Assembly: GCA_009617715.1 (NCBI GenBank)
Contig: VTFK01000010.1
Coordinates: 806,001 to 870,000, forward strand
Reading direction: 5' to 3'
DNA from: Plectrocnemia conspersa
Taxonomy: Eukaryota > Arthropoda > Insecta > Trichoptera > Polycentropodidae
DNA: 64,000 bases
Numbering within the stretch: the stretch's first letter is position 1; every line of letters begins with the position of its first letter. Both the position numbers and the translations under genes were made by a program. The notes under the pieces were generated by a model. That model searched no databases and was not told where the DNA came from. It worked only from the letters and a program-made list of their open reading frames with translations. Shown here piece by piece: positions 12,061 to 24,668 of this stretch.

Positions 12061-15000
12061 TTTAGATTTCAACGCGATATATTTATATTTTATTTATGCC
12101 GTCTTCTGCACTAGAGAATAGCAATAAAGCAATATAATTTAAAATATATACTGATTATGACTTTGCAAAACAGCATTCTGCAAACAAATAAAGACACTAG
12201 TAAAGATTAAAAATCAGTAAAGAATTGATATTTCTAACAGTGAAGTCATGCCTATAAAGTTACAAACGTACAGTTTATAAAGGTACACATTGACCAAGGC
12301 TAAGTTGAATACAATCAGTATTTATTGATTAGTAAAACAGAATTTATTGCTTGCTTATGTAAAAATAGAACTAAACACATTTGTAGAACATATACTGTCT
12401 GACAAATTCCGTGGTCAGTTTTGCAGACGGAGTTAAAAATTGAAGGAGTTTGAATTAGTACGAAATGTATAGTTCTCGAAAGTGAAGTTCTATTCAAGTG
12501 CTTTGATTGATTTGCTATTATTGCAACAATTATAAATACTATGTATTATAAATTTACAAACACAAACTGCGCGCAAAAACTATATATCATAAATTTTACT
12601 ATTACACTAATTTGATTTTTTTCACGAAGTGGTTTTGGAGTGAAACTTATACTAATTTTCACAAACATGTCTAATGGACTTCATAGCAAAATCCCATGTG
12701 AGACACTAGTTGGACGTATTTGAATTAAATGTATTGTTCATAGTATACAAGTACGTAACCAGATACGTCACAAGTCACAAATTTAATTACAAACTTCTCA
12801 CTAATTTTATATAATATTTAATTTACGTATTTACCAAACCAAAAATATTTTATCAAATTAATTCTAAGCACAATTTTTTTTAAAAAGTTCAATTTTTAAA
12901 TATTAAGAATTCTTATGCAAATGAAATATTTTCATCTATGTAATAAAATTACGCATTTCAATAAAGTTAAAAACTACTCTTGCTTAAACCTAATCCAAAC
13001 CTCATTGACTGCTTTGTGTCCTCTATAAAAATCGCAGCAAATAAATACTGATTATAAACATAGCACGCTTTAAGTTTATCAGCTCAAGTGTAACAACCAC
13101 TATTTATGCGGTCTTATCTCCGTAGCAATAGTGGCGTGTTACAGAGTCGTTTCTTTCTCACCGCTCAGACCGTTTGTTCTCATTCTTTTCGTACATCCTC
13201 TTTATTGCGTCCCTTTTCATTCGTTCATTTCGAACTTTCTAAACGCGAAACGTATTGCTTTCGATGCAAATCACGTCCTTCGCCGTCCCACGTATTCTTC
13301 ACACAAACGCGTTATTGATCTAATGCACGCGAGCTTGTTTTTTTATGTGTTTTTCCTCACATTTTTTCCTACAAGCCTCATTTATCCTCATCTATCCAAA
13401 ATCCCTACCCAAACTATCCATATATCAAGCATACATAATCATTTTCCTCGTGTACTGAGGATGTATGCTTGAACGCCTGAACATACAAGTTTACCTAAGC
13501 ATAATGGTTTCACGATGTCTTTTAGACTATATTTCTAACATATTTTTTAAGACTTTTTAAAACCTTATATACAAAAGTTTAATATACTTCAAGGATTAAT
13601 TTTAATACAGCATATTATTATATACTTACAATTTATAAACTATCAATACATTTAGTTTTGCCAGAATAATTCAGTTTGAATTTAGCAGAAATATAGTCGT
13701 TTCTTAATAAACTTGTAAAACAATAGCATACATTCATCAATATGCTGCTAATATAGATATTTTCATTTATGACTTCACTGGTAAGGGTTGTGTGACTCAT
13801 ATTTTTTTCTTAAAAAAAATAAAATATTGAGTCATTTATAAAAATGTGCCTTAAAATTTATTTATTTATTTCAAATTATGACCGTTATGACTTATCCAAG
13901 TTCATCATTACGGTCCGCATATTGTATGGAATACAACCACCTGCATTTTTTTATAATTTAGATGTCACTCTAACGACTATTCAAACAAACGAAAAGATAA
14001 ATCAACCTGTATAGAAAGTGAGGCTATACACTATTTCTGCGTTAATAATCTGAATTATTGCATGGACCAACTACAGCACCCATAAGTTCCATAGAAATAA
14101 CTACTCGCGCTCGACAATACATTTTACACTGCGCATAATACTGTTGTTATTCTACACTTTGGTTACAAATCGCAGAAGTGTGCTATCTAGACCGTTTTCT
14201 TTTCAAGGCTTATACACATTCTGGGTGTAATATAATTGGCTCGTAAACATCCTATCTGAAAAAAATGTGCATAATGTATGTTTTTTTTTAAATACCTTTT
14301 TCATTTGAAAATAATAAAATGTATTTTTTTAATGTATTGGCGGATGTCTTTTTAAATCAAAATTGATTTATGTTTTATTTTTTGAAGTAAATAAATATTT
14401 AATTATATATTTATTTGTATTGTTGTAACAATAGTATTGCTTTTTATATACCCCACATCATTAAAAGTGTATTTGAGTAAATTTTAAAACACATAGTATA
14501 TATAACATAATTTATTTAAAAATGCAAATTAATGTTTAAAAATTGCATATGTTAGGCTAAATTGTGTGGGACTAAAAAGGTTAATACAGTATTTACATAT
14601 TTTTTATTCTATAATATTTACATAAACATTTATAGCTCAAATTTAATTATTACTACTTTTAACATATTACTGCAATATTCTCAATCACAAAAATATCACA
14701 ATCATCAATCATATAAACAGATTTACAATTTTATACGCAAAATTTTCTTTCGGATAATCGTAGCTGACAAAAAATAATGAGTAATATATTTTATTGGAAA
14801 AAATTGCTTTGGCCCCTGGTATATAAATTTAGGAGGCATCCAGAAACGGTTGATCAAATATTTGGTCAAAAACTGGATTTTTTGATTTGGCGCTCGAATT
14901 TTCGAAAATATTTTTTTTATAATTAATAAGTGTTTCAATCAAAATAATTTGTAATTAAAATATTAAATATATCGAAACAGTAGTTTCCGGGGCTTAGTAA

Positions 15001-15187
15001 TAGCAATATGCCAGAATTATTAATTAAAATAATAATGATAGCGTCAAAACTGGTAACACCGGTATTGGCTGTTTTTCTCTCGGTAACACCGATATTATTG
15101 CAATCTCAAAGAGCTATATAAATATAAAAGCATTCGGCTACAGATATTTAGAGATACCTTCAGTGATTTTACGAATGTTTTTATATT
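12061..15187. other. AT-rich DNA, no gene recognised
   Basis: A patch at about 13100-13330 is less AT-rich and has two overlapping plus-strand frames (70 and 113 codons), neither recognisable. At 15050-15110 a short direct repeat ('ggtaacaccgRtatt') occurs twice. No splice-supported exons were found. Confidence 0.5.
13861..13925 (-). mobile_element. LINE 3'-end fragment with decayed terminal hairpin
   Basis: A TTTA-rich tail (13861-13871) is followed by GACCGTTATGAC (13880-13891) and ATCATTACGGTC (13914-13925). These pair at 10 of 12 positions. Order and spacing match the 3' terminus of the LINE at 61789-61860 read in reverse, so this is probably a very short, 5'-truncated insertion of the same family on the minus strand. 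Confidence 0.55.
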
Positions 15188-15260
15188 AACAAATAGCGCA
15201 GTCTGTAACGTCTCAGACTAGCAACCCTGAGGTTCGTGGGTTCGATCCCCGGCAACGACT
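15188..15260 (+). mobile_element. tRNA-like SINE head (not a functional tRNA)
   Basis: An A-box-like TAGCGCAGTCTGTAACG and a strong B box (GGGTTCGATCCCCGG) are spaced as in a tRNA, with a CTCAG/CTGAG anticodon-type stem between them. The anticodon loop is 10 nt instead of 7, and I cannot pair an acceptor stem. A T-rich stretch follows. This fits a tRNA-derived SINE or tRNA pseudogene. Confidence 0.6.
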
Positions 15261-15904
15261 CGAATTTTTTTAAATAAAAATACGTTGTTAATAAAAATCA
15301 TTCCCAGCTTCAAAACAACATCTATTGCTTACACATAATAATAAAAAAAACTGAAGAAAGCCAGTGAAATATCAAGTGCAGTGTTTCCTAATCTCCAGTT
15401 GTTCAAAGTACGTTGGTTAAGCAAACGCGTTCTCATGTAATATGTATCTCATACGTACATCAGAGACTCGTCAAGAACTTCCACTGTATAGTCTTGTCTT
15501 GGGTCACGCGGGAGTGCATCTGAACCTGCACAATATGGACCAGCAAGTCGCTGCTTCACCCTTCACGTCAACCCTAGTCCAGCTATGAAGTCAAAAACCA
15601 CAGTTCAACTCAATATTCGGAAACGATTAGATTCTACGAGACGCAGACAAGGCTACTGCGTTATTACACCAATTGTAAGGAATTCAAAATTGTTTCACAC
15701 CCAATAATAATTCATAATACAAATAACTTTGCCCTCCATATAACAATTAAAGATAGATCAGCACAATTTCAGTCATTAAAGTATTTGTTTGTTGAAATTC
15801 ACCTCAATCGTGATTTTTGGCTTGTTTCTGTAATATCTAATATAATATAATTGAACAACGGCAAAAAACACTATACACCTTACTTAAGATACGTCAATGA
15901 TACT

Positions 15905-16060
<156 letters not shown>

Positions 16061-17239
16061 TTTGTCTGGTCATAAACATAGCATACAGATGTACTACACA
16101 ATATTTCGCGCGTGTAATATATTGTTACAGATACATTTGATACGAGAAATACTTCACTTTCATTGTTTATTAATAGTCCAGATGGCAAATTCGACATTCG
16201 AGAGCGTCGAATAAATAATACGTCGCTCGTTATTATACAATTTATTGTGTAAAGGACCATAAAAGGGAATTCCTCGGTCCGATACAACAATCAATCAACA
16301 TTTATCATTCTTGTACAATGTATTCTTAGGTAGCATTAATAAAGAAATATGTGTGATTTGGGCTTGCACGCAACTTGGCAATGTGTTCGCGAAACTTTGA
16401 ACCAAAAAGGTTTTCGACGGTTAACCCAGATTAGGAGCGATAGATTTATTATACGGTATGTTCTTAGTAATCCGAGAGGATATAAATTTGCTCCTTTTGA
16501 CAATGCTCAAAGCAATATCTGTTCGCACTGTATTTGTTGTAGAGCGTTAATTTGACAAAAGAGGAGATTTGAAAAAATTACATTTTTTAAATTTAAACTT
16601 TGCGTAGGTCTAACGGGATTGTTCCGAGTTTCGTCCTCGTACCAAAGCCGTATCAATTATGGGAAACCCGAAAAGTTCCATTATTCTTAACAGAGAATTG
16701 CAAATCTCCGGTCCGGGAGGGTCTTAAACGCGAAAAAAATATCCCTAACAATTTATCAAAGCCCTTTCAACGCGATTTCCTAGACGCATAAATAAAAATA
16801 TGCGGGACGTTAAAATACGACCAAAATTTCACATTCATATCTAAAAGAAATAATTGGGTTTTCGACTAAGATTTATCGACCGATATATGTTTTCCGTTTT
16901 AAATTATTTATTGCATATCATTTTTCTTCTTCGTGTAATACACAATAGTATCGCACACGGTTCAAAATCAACAGAATGTACAAAAAAAATATCAATTTAC
17001 TGGAAATATAATTTATCCCTAATACATAATTAAATTGAATACGAGTTAAATTTAAACTTTATTATTTATTAAAATCTGAAATTTTGATTTTTTTAAAACC
17101 TGTCTATAATGGTTCCAAATAAATGGATCCACTTTTTGATTAAAATTAAATTTGAGAGTTGCTACTGATTTTTATTTCATATTTATTTTTGGCATGGGTC
17201 TCTAATAATTTAGTTAATGGTTTTATGTTTTTAAGTCAT
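16061..17239. other. AT-rich DNA with two unassigned open frames
   Basis: Plus-strand frames at 16349-16555 (68 codons) and 16600-16791 (63 codons) lie in slightly more GC-rich sequence. The first has a Cys/His-containing C-terminus (CSHCICC). Neither resembles a family I know, and neither is joined to others by convincing splice sites. Confidence 0.45.
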
Positions 17240-17247
17240 GTACAAAT

Positions 17248-17422
17248 CAGGCGCATACGATGAGATATATTCCCTTTCGCTCGCTCGCGTGTTAAGTGAC
17301 GAGAGTGAGTGAGAAAAAGTAAGCGTACGGAACGCATATAACGCACGTCCAAATCTCTCACTGACTCTCGTCATTTAACACGCGAGCGAGCGAAAGGGAA
17401 TGTATCTCACCGTACGCGCCTG
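17248..17422. mobile_element. hAT-type MITE with long TIRs and perfect 8-bp TSD
   Basis: It starts CAGGCGCATACG and ends CGTACGCGCCTG. The first roughly 67 bp match the reverse complement of the last 67 with about 5 differences, leaving about 40 bp in the middle. It is flanked by identical 8-bp copies GTACAAAT (17240-17247 and 17423-17430). An 8-bp TSD plus CAGG termini is the hAT hallmark. The element is 175 bp and codes for nothing. The intact TSD and high arm identity suggest a fairly recent insertion. Confidence 0.93.
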
Positions 17423-17639
17423 GTACAAATATCATCGGTTATTTTATTATTTTTATTATCAACTTATTTGGTAGTTCTTTTTCTTAGCACCTAACCAGTA
17501 GTAGTCTCTGTTGCTGGACATTTTTTTCTTTGGATTTTCCGTTATAGAACAAGTACATTTTTTTTTTTTTTCGATGCTGTTTTCCATTCTTCCTGAGAGC
17601 TCAACATATTTTCTGGAATATTTTCCTGCTTTTGTATAA

Positions 17640-19000
17640 TTCATAATGTCTTTATTAATGAACTAAAACAAAACATTGAATTCCACTCCTATCAACAGAA
17701 AACGGATAAAACATTTAAAGTTGTATTCACCACACAACAGATAATAGATGAAATAAAAAATATATGAAAACAAAACCTCACCACCATATTTCTTAATACA
17801 ACTAAAACAGAAAGATATGTAATAATAAAGAAATATACAGAATTAACTACATTAAACACAAAAATAACATTCAAACCATCATACAAAAAAAATACACCAA
17901 TGTACAAGCAAAAAAAATTCTGCAACCATAGCCCACGCTACGTCAAATGCGGAGGTTATTTTTGCCAACAAGCTGCACTAAAAAAGACAGGACCACCAAA
18001 GCAACGTGTTAGCAACCACCACTCAAATTATAAGTATGTAATGTATATCAAGAACTGAAAATGAAGAAATTTTCCCCACCCAAGAAAAAAATTGATGCTA
18101 TACAAATAAATATTATAGCGCCGTGCAAGTTAATTACAATACTACACACGCACAAGCAGCACAAAATAAACAGCCTATGCAAACAGAACAAGTAAATAAT
18201 AAAAATGGTCAAAGCATTGTCCAAGTCATAACAAGAATGGAAAATATCATTTCAGAAGTAATAAAAAGTATAAATAATATGATGACTATACTAACCACAC
18301 TCGTTACGGAAACATAAAAATGACAATTCTTCTCAGATTGGTAGCTTGGAACGCCAATGGCTTGCTTAACCATGGGCAAGAAATAAAAACATTTATAAAA
18401 AAATTAACACTTTACTGACAAATGCTATTTAAGAATGTCATTTTTTTCTATATATCATACTCACGGTACTGCATCATAGTTAAAAATACAATAAAACAAT
18501 ACGAACTAGATAAATAAACACTTGGGTTGAACTCATAACTATCACAGCTGTTTATAGTCCACTAAAACATAAAATTCAAACGAACCAGTATATCCAATTT
18601 TATACCACCCTTAGAAACCGATTTATAGCAGGGGTGATTATAATGCAAAACACGCAAAATGGTGCTTGAAAACGACAACACCAAAAGAAAGACAACTACT
18701 TAAAGCTATGAAAACTTTGAACCTCACATGTCTTTCTACAGGGCAACCAACATATTGGCCCTCTAAGGAAGAAGTCCGGACCTTATCTACTTTTGCGTTA
18801 TAAAATAATTCCTAGAAATGTATCTTAAATCGGAATCTTTATTAGACATTCAATCATCATATCATTCTTTGATCATAATTACCGTGTGTATAAAAGTAAT
18901 AAATATGACGTAAACACCATCCTTTTATAATAAGAGAATAAATTGGGGAGCGTTTAATGAATCAATAAACGACTTTATGTTATTTGAATCAATAAAAACA
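17640..19000 (+). mobile_element. Jockey-clade LINE, 5' half: ORF1 (gag) and endonuclease, degenerate
   Basis: ORF1 remnants begin near 17672, where FKVVFTTQQIIDEIKN is readable. After an in-frame stop they continue with LNTKITFKPSYKK and a decayed zinc-knuckle region (NHSPRYVKCGGYFCQQ, ending SNYKYVMY), the usual gag layout of insect jockey elements. The plus-strand frame 18123-18317 has a gag-like C-terminal tail. ORF2 starts at ATG 18320 with LVAWNANGLLNHGQEIKTF, the start of the apurinic-type endonuclease. Further on, FIAGGDYNAKHAKWC (the GDFNAKH catalytic block) and LNLTCLSTGQPTYWP are readable near 18620-18760, and INWGAFNESIND near 18940. Stops and frameshifts are frequent and no RT follows, so it is dead and 3' truncated or interrupted. 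Confidence 0.85.
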
Positions 19001-22000
19001 GAATAATATATATATATATATAAGCTTGCAATCAAACACCTTATCTAAAATATACATAAAGCATCGCTGCAAGCAATTTCGAAACTCAGTGCTCATACAT
19101 ATTAATTAATGCTAATATGGGATCTATAGTATCAACACAAATAATGAAAGAATGTGCACTTTTAAACAACAGCCGCTAGATGCAAACAAAAACAAAGATT
19201 CCAATCCCACCCTAGATCATCTAGATTTCTCATGGAATCCAGAGGAAAATAAAAACTCTACTTCTTTTCTGCATTGTATGTAACTTCACTCACATCTAGA
19301 CAGTTTGTCCAAGTATCACTTTAACAATCACTTCGCTTCTGGCTTGGAATATACAAGAGCTGGGCAATATGATTGGAAATTTCGCCAAATTGACACGGAC
19401 GTTAAGTCTGGTTCACACTCCAAGGTAGAGACTTATAGCATCACGGCACTTGAAGACTTATAGCATCACGGCAAACAATGACATAGCATGTATTCAACAT
19501 TTTTTTAACATTTCACATTAAACTAACATAAAATGTAAATAATTAAAATATTTTATTATGTAAATAAATGCAGCTTTAAAATTTGTGATGTCTTATTCAA
19601 AAGGTCAGAATAGCATTGTTTTTCATAGCCTCGCGTGCCATATTCGATTTTTAGTATTTGTCCGCGAGGCACGTAAATAAATTGTAGATCTTATAATAAA
19701 AATCTGTCATATAATTACATAAGAGTTTTAAACTTTCACGAATTAATTAAGCTAATTAATAACACGCGAAATACTGTTTTGAACATTGTTTGAAATAAAT
19801 AAGATTAAATAAATAAACACGAGCTCAATGTTGCGTAAAACAGGTAAGATGTATATGTCTAATTCGCGGAAGAGTAAGCAATTACGCACGGAGCTTTATC
19901 AGAGTAGCAATTACCATTAGAGTTTAACCTTTTCTGTAAATATGATATACCAAACATTAGAAATTTCAAGGAACGAGGTAAAATAATTCCATTAAACGCC
20001 TAATGTGCGCGTAATATTTTTTAATCAGTCGTAAATCGACATTTGCCTTAAGAAGGGTACGTTTTTTAAAGAATCGCAGATAAATTTCCCCATAGAAAAA
20101 AAACTGTATATGTAGCTTAGTCCGTAGGTTCAATTTCCATTGAAAAGTTTATTTATAATAAAATACATTATTATTAAAAACCAACTTCAGCTACATATTG
20201 ACATCTAAATATTATTTGAAAGCTATAATAATTGTTTACAATTAATTAAATATATGTGAATCAATACTTATTTGTAGATTTTTTAATTATATATTTTTTC
20301 TTTCATTGTAACCTGGCATACGTAAGCCCAATGTGTTACTGCGCTAACTGGGTAAGTCAATCAGACATAATGAATACCTACAGTACGTATTAAAACCAGC
20401 AGATATTTTAGTCTTGGAATCGGTGACATCTATATAAACAATTATAATTTATTATGTGTATAAAAAATGTATAATCAATGTCACTTTGACACTGAGGCGG
20501 GTTTTTAATAATAGCGCATTTTTATAAATAAAAAATTTGGATTACAAGTGAAGCCCGTATGGGCTACGCTAATCTGACCTTTGATGTAGATGTTGATCGT
20601 TACAATGGCACATCAAAATGGAAGATTTAGCATAAATAATACATAATAAACTATTATTTTTCAGGGGTAAAAATTGTTGTAATCGATCGCGAGATATTTG
20701 AGATTTTCCTAATATATAAGCCCGGGCCCCTTCGGTTGAGCTCCATACTAGATATGTCCCTTTATCGGCGCTCTCCATAGCTCTAAGGCTCAAGTGAGCA
20801 CGCAATGTAATCACGAGCTGGTAACCAGATTCAGATCCAGCAGACAGCTCAGAATTCCACAACTATCCCAGAGAGTCGCAACATACACTGATCTTTCTCG
20901 ACTAAGCTGATGAGAGGATCAAGCTCAAGACCGATATAGACGACATAACCTCATCCCAGTAGATATAGTTTGAATGGCTTGAAGCTTATGGATAGTAGCA
21001 TACTTTCAGTGTTTGAATTGGTTAAACACATACACGACACAAACGTGATGGAAATACGGGACAGGAGTGTAAAATACGGTGACAGACCCGTAAATACGGA
21101 ACGTATGGTAACTTTACAAATACATACATAAACAAGTTAATTGGTTTATAAATTATTTGAATAGCTTTAAACCATTGGTTACATATGTATATAAAATGCA
21201 CGTATCTTAAATTTAAGGTAGAAATTACAAAGTTGAGTTTGAAATAATAATATGGGAGGATTGCAATATTTTATTTATTTTACAAAATATGTTTAAATCA
21301 TAAGATCATGGTACGTGGTACATAATCATTTTTCGGGCACTCTTCATCTCTCTTTCGCTTTTCGAGTATTTGAAAAAAGCGTCGAAGATTATGGCAGCTG
21401 TCCCTTTTTGGTGCGGGTATGTCATATTCAAAATATATGAGGGGCACATTTACGACGTCATAACACGGGCCCCGCAATCTACCCCCAATTCGTATAGTTT
21501 TTCAACGGTTACAACGCGCTAGCTTTATAGGAAATCGTAAAGTGTACGTAATGGCTAACTTGCCGTGAATATATTTTTTTTGAACCACACAATCGTAAGA
21601 CGAAATGTGCAATTAATTACACCGTGCAACAAGTTTTATGTTTCAACAAATTATCATAAAGTATTGCACTGATTTCAAATATGTCATTAGTTTCAACCAC
21701 GTACGTTTTTGTACTCACAAATTGGTATTTAAACGCTAATTCTCAATACCATCCTTCACAACTCTATAGCAGCCTCCCTATTTTCTAGAGCAGACAAACT
21801 TTCGGATTATGAACAAAAAGTTATGGAATTTAAAAATGTCAAAATAGCATTAAAATTACATGACATCACTAATACTTGTAATAAAAAGAAAAATAATAAT
21901 AAAAAAATAGATAAAAATTAAATGGTATTTCACATTCATCATACGTTCAAGAGATGTTTGGAAAGATAGAGCAAGTAATTCCAAATAGGGTGTTAGAACT

Positions 22001-24573
22001 ATTTTTAAATCTTATAATAAACTAGGAACCATTCTACCGAATGGAAAAGATTTTTTTTAATGAATTAGAACAAATATACAAAAGCAATAAAATACTTATG
22101 AAAAATCAAAATTGGCAAACCACACTTGCTATGAAAATCACCACAACAATTTTGATACAACAAAAACTTTAAGCAAAATTTTAATTAAAATCAGAATTAA
22201 AAGAAAAATATTACTAAATAAAAAATATGATGCTTGGTTACCGGTTTTAAACAAATGCATACAACTATAAATTTATTTAAACAAACGCTTTGGTTGTTCC
22301 CTTAGTAACAAACGTAAAAATAACAAAACACAAGATCGAATCAAAGACGACGCAACTGAAAAATCCACGGCGGCTGATTTGTGGTTAAAATTAGGCCTAA
22401 GATGACGACCACAACATCGGTGGTCCAAACGTCGTCAAATGATATATATTTATGATCAATATTGGCTACGGATGCCATCGCGATCTTACTTGTATGCGAG
22501 TGTCTATTGAGACTAACTCTCAGTTAGTCTCCGAAAAAAAATTTAAGCTATCTTCATGCATGTATTTACCACTTACTGTAAAATCAACATAATTCAAGCA
22601 ATTCATCAGTTGTTGAATAATATATTCATAACTGTTATACAAAATAAAAGTTTCCAAGCTTTTTTATAAGTACTATATCATTATATAGATCTTATATTTG
22701 TGACAAAAGTATTATTGTGCAGTTTTCATTGTACTTTTATAGATAGCCCTATGCTTAAACTAATAATCATGTATGTAAAAATAATATATTGATCAATGTA
22801 AAGCAGCGTATTGTGTTTTTTAAAAATACAACAATACTTTTGAGCAATTTATAAATATTTAGAATTATATTAACAGATTTTAAATTATATTATAAATTAT
22901 AAATATATTTTGCTTTAACCTTATGGTGATTTAATATACGTATAGTTTCATTAAATCGCACTAGTGTACCTTGCTATTGTATACGATTAGTGGTTGAGTG
23001 TATTAAAATATTTAACGACAAAATGTTATATTTTGTATCAAACTATTAAGTTCGTAATACAAAGTCGTAACAGTATAATCGGTAAATTTCAGATTAATAT
23101 AAGCTGTAATCGATTTTATAACAAGATACTGTTAACTTGTATTGTAATTAAGTTTTCGCGATTAATTAGGTTTCCATAATATCATATAATAATCAACGTA
23201 ATGGCAAAGCATAATAGACTATTATTGTACGTTTTATTATTAACCTAAAACAAAATTATCGCTTAAAAGTATATATTTGGTATAATGCATAATCCCTACG
23301 TTGTTATTTACGCCCGCGAAAACGCTTTGTATTTTTCACTGTTCCAGTTAAAAGGTTAATGCTGTTTGTAAAAACTCCCGGGAAATCTTTACTACACCTG
23401 CGAATCTCCAAGATTCTGAGGTACAATGTATATAAACTTGTTTCATCTCATTTTCACTACGCTGCAGTAGTTCCTGGCAGTCATTCTATTCTACAACACA
23501 AATTATCCAATCACCTATAGCTCTATATATGCAACAAATTTCCCAAAGGTACGCCATAGCATATTCAAGTAAAATCTAAGGATATTATTAATATTTTCAT
23601 TCTAAATTGCGATATTAAAATACGCAAAGTATATCATAATTTTCAACATCGAAATTGAACCTCTGTAGAAAATAATAATAACACATAATAACGCTTAATC
23701 GTCGGAAAATTCTGCCTACGTGTATGATTGTAAAACGAAAATCGGCTTTACATCTCCCGCTTATATTATTATTATTACGTAGATATTCTATGTAAAACCA
23801 GTTTTATGTATGTTTTACAGTCGTATCGTTGAGATATAATAATAGAGAAAATTAGATAGAGAAAATATTTTACACAATTTAATAAAACTTTTTTATTTCT
23901 TGTTATGCCACAACACAACATTTTTAGAAAAAGCATTCCAAAATTTGTATAAATAATTTTATTATATATAGAGAATTGTAACTTTTCAATCGATTATTGC
24001 AGAGACCAAACGTCAGAGTAATAGATTCAGAGAATATAAAAAAATGTAATGGATTATACCGAGAGCAGATCTACAAGAAGTAATTGTAAATTCGATTTCA
24101 TGAAATCCAACTCTTTGCTACGCATAACAAAGTAAAGTTAAATTTTATCCACACTGTACTAGAGTTTGCATCTAGTTTTTGGAGTCCTATAATATATATA
24201 AAAAAAAGTAAATTGCGGATATTTTCCGCTGAAAAAAATAAAAACCTATTCTGAATTACCGTAAAATAGCATACGAAAGACTTAATGCAAAATTGATTCC
24301 GATTTCAAAAGGGGAGTAGAAAGCGTTCAGGAGCACTTCGATCCTTTATGGATGAAAAAAATGTAGGAAAAACATCACACATGCATGAGTTTTATGTTGA
24401 TTTTCACGACGTCGTAAGTTTTACGGTAAATTTCTGCGTCGTATATAGTATGTTTGTTTTTGATATTCGACACGTTCATAACGTGCTTTTTCTGCTGTTA
24501 ACAAAAAATGGTGTCTCTTAAAAAACTTATCTCGACTTGTCACTTTATCGTTTTTTTATTAATCCCACTATAT
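19001..24573. other. AT-rich DNA, no host gene recognised
   Basis: It contains a short (TA)n at about 19008-19022, the dispersed repeat copy at 20307-20358, and an unassigned minus-strand frame of 97 codons at 20569-20862 in more balanced sequence. At 23400-23600 weak LINE-like peptide remnants (YKLVSSHFHYAAVVPGSHS) resemble the C-terminal domain after the RT. None of the frames shows a host protein domain. Confidence 0.5.
20307..20358 (+). repeat. Dispersed repeat copy (GTAAGCCCA family)
   Basis: TTGTAACCTGGCATACGTAA followed by GCCCAATGTGTTAC aligns with the copies at 8168-8214 (reverse) and 11383-11430. Here the GGGGTAAAT end is changed to GGGTAAGTCAAT. Confidence 0.7.
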
Positions 24574-24668
24574 CAGTGGTCCCTGATAAAATTCCTAAGC
24601 GGACCGCAATGCGAAATATCTGAAAATGTGTCATGCGGCCCGCTCCGCGATTTTAATGGAGGACACTG
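24574..24668. mobile_element. Short hAT-like foldback MITE
   Basis: It begins CAGTGGTCCCTGATAAAATT and its reverse complement begins CAGTGTCCTCCATTAAAATC. Both arms continue with (A/C)GGRCCGCA-like sequence and an ATATCTGAAA/ACATTTTCAGATAT centre, so the whole 95 bp is one imperfect palindrome. CAGTG termini suit hAT elements. I could not identify a clean 8-bp target duplication, so the class is inferred. Confidence 0.65.

Noticed and set aside
15188..15260. Functional tRNA gene
   Set aside because: A and B boxes are present, but the anticodon loop has the wrong size and no acceptor stem pairs.
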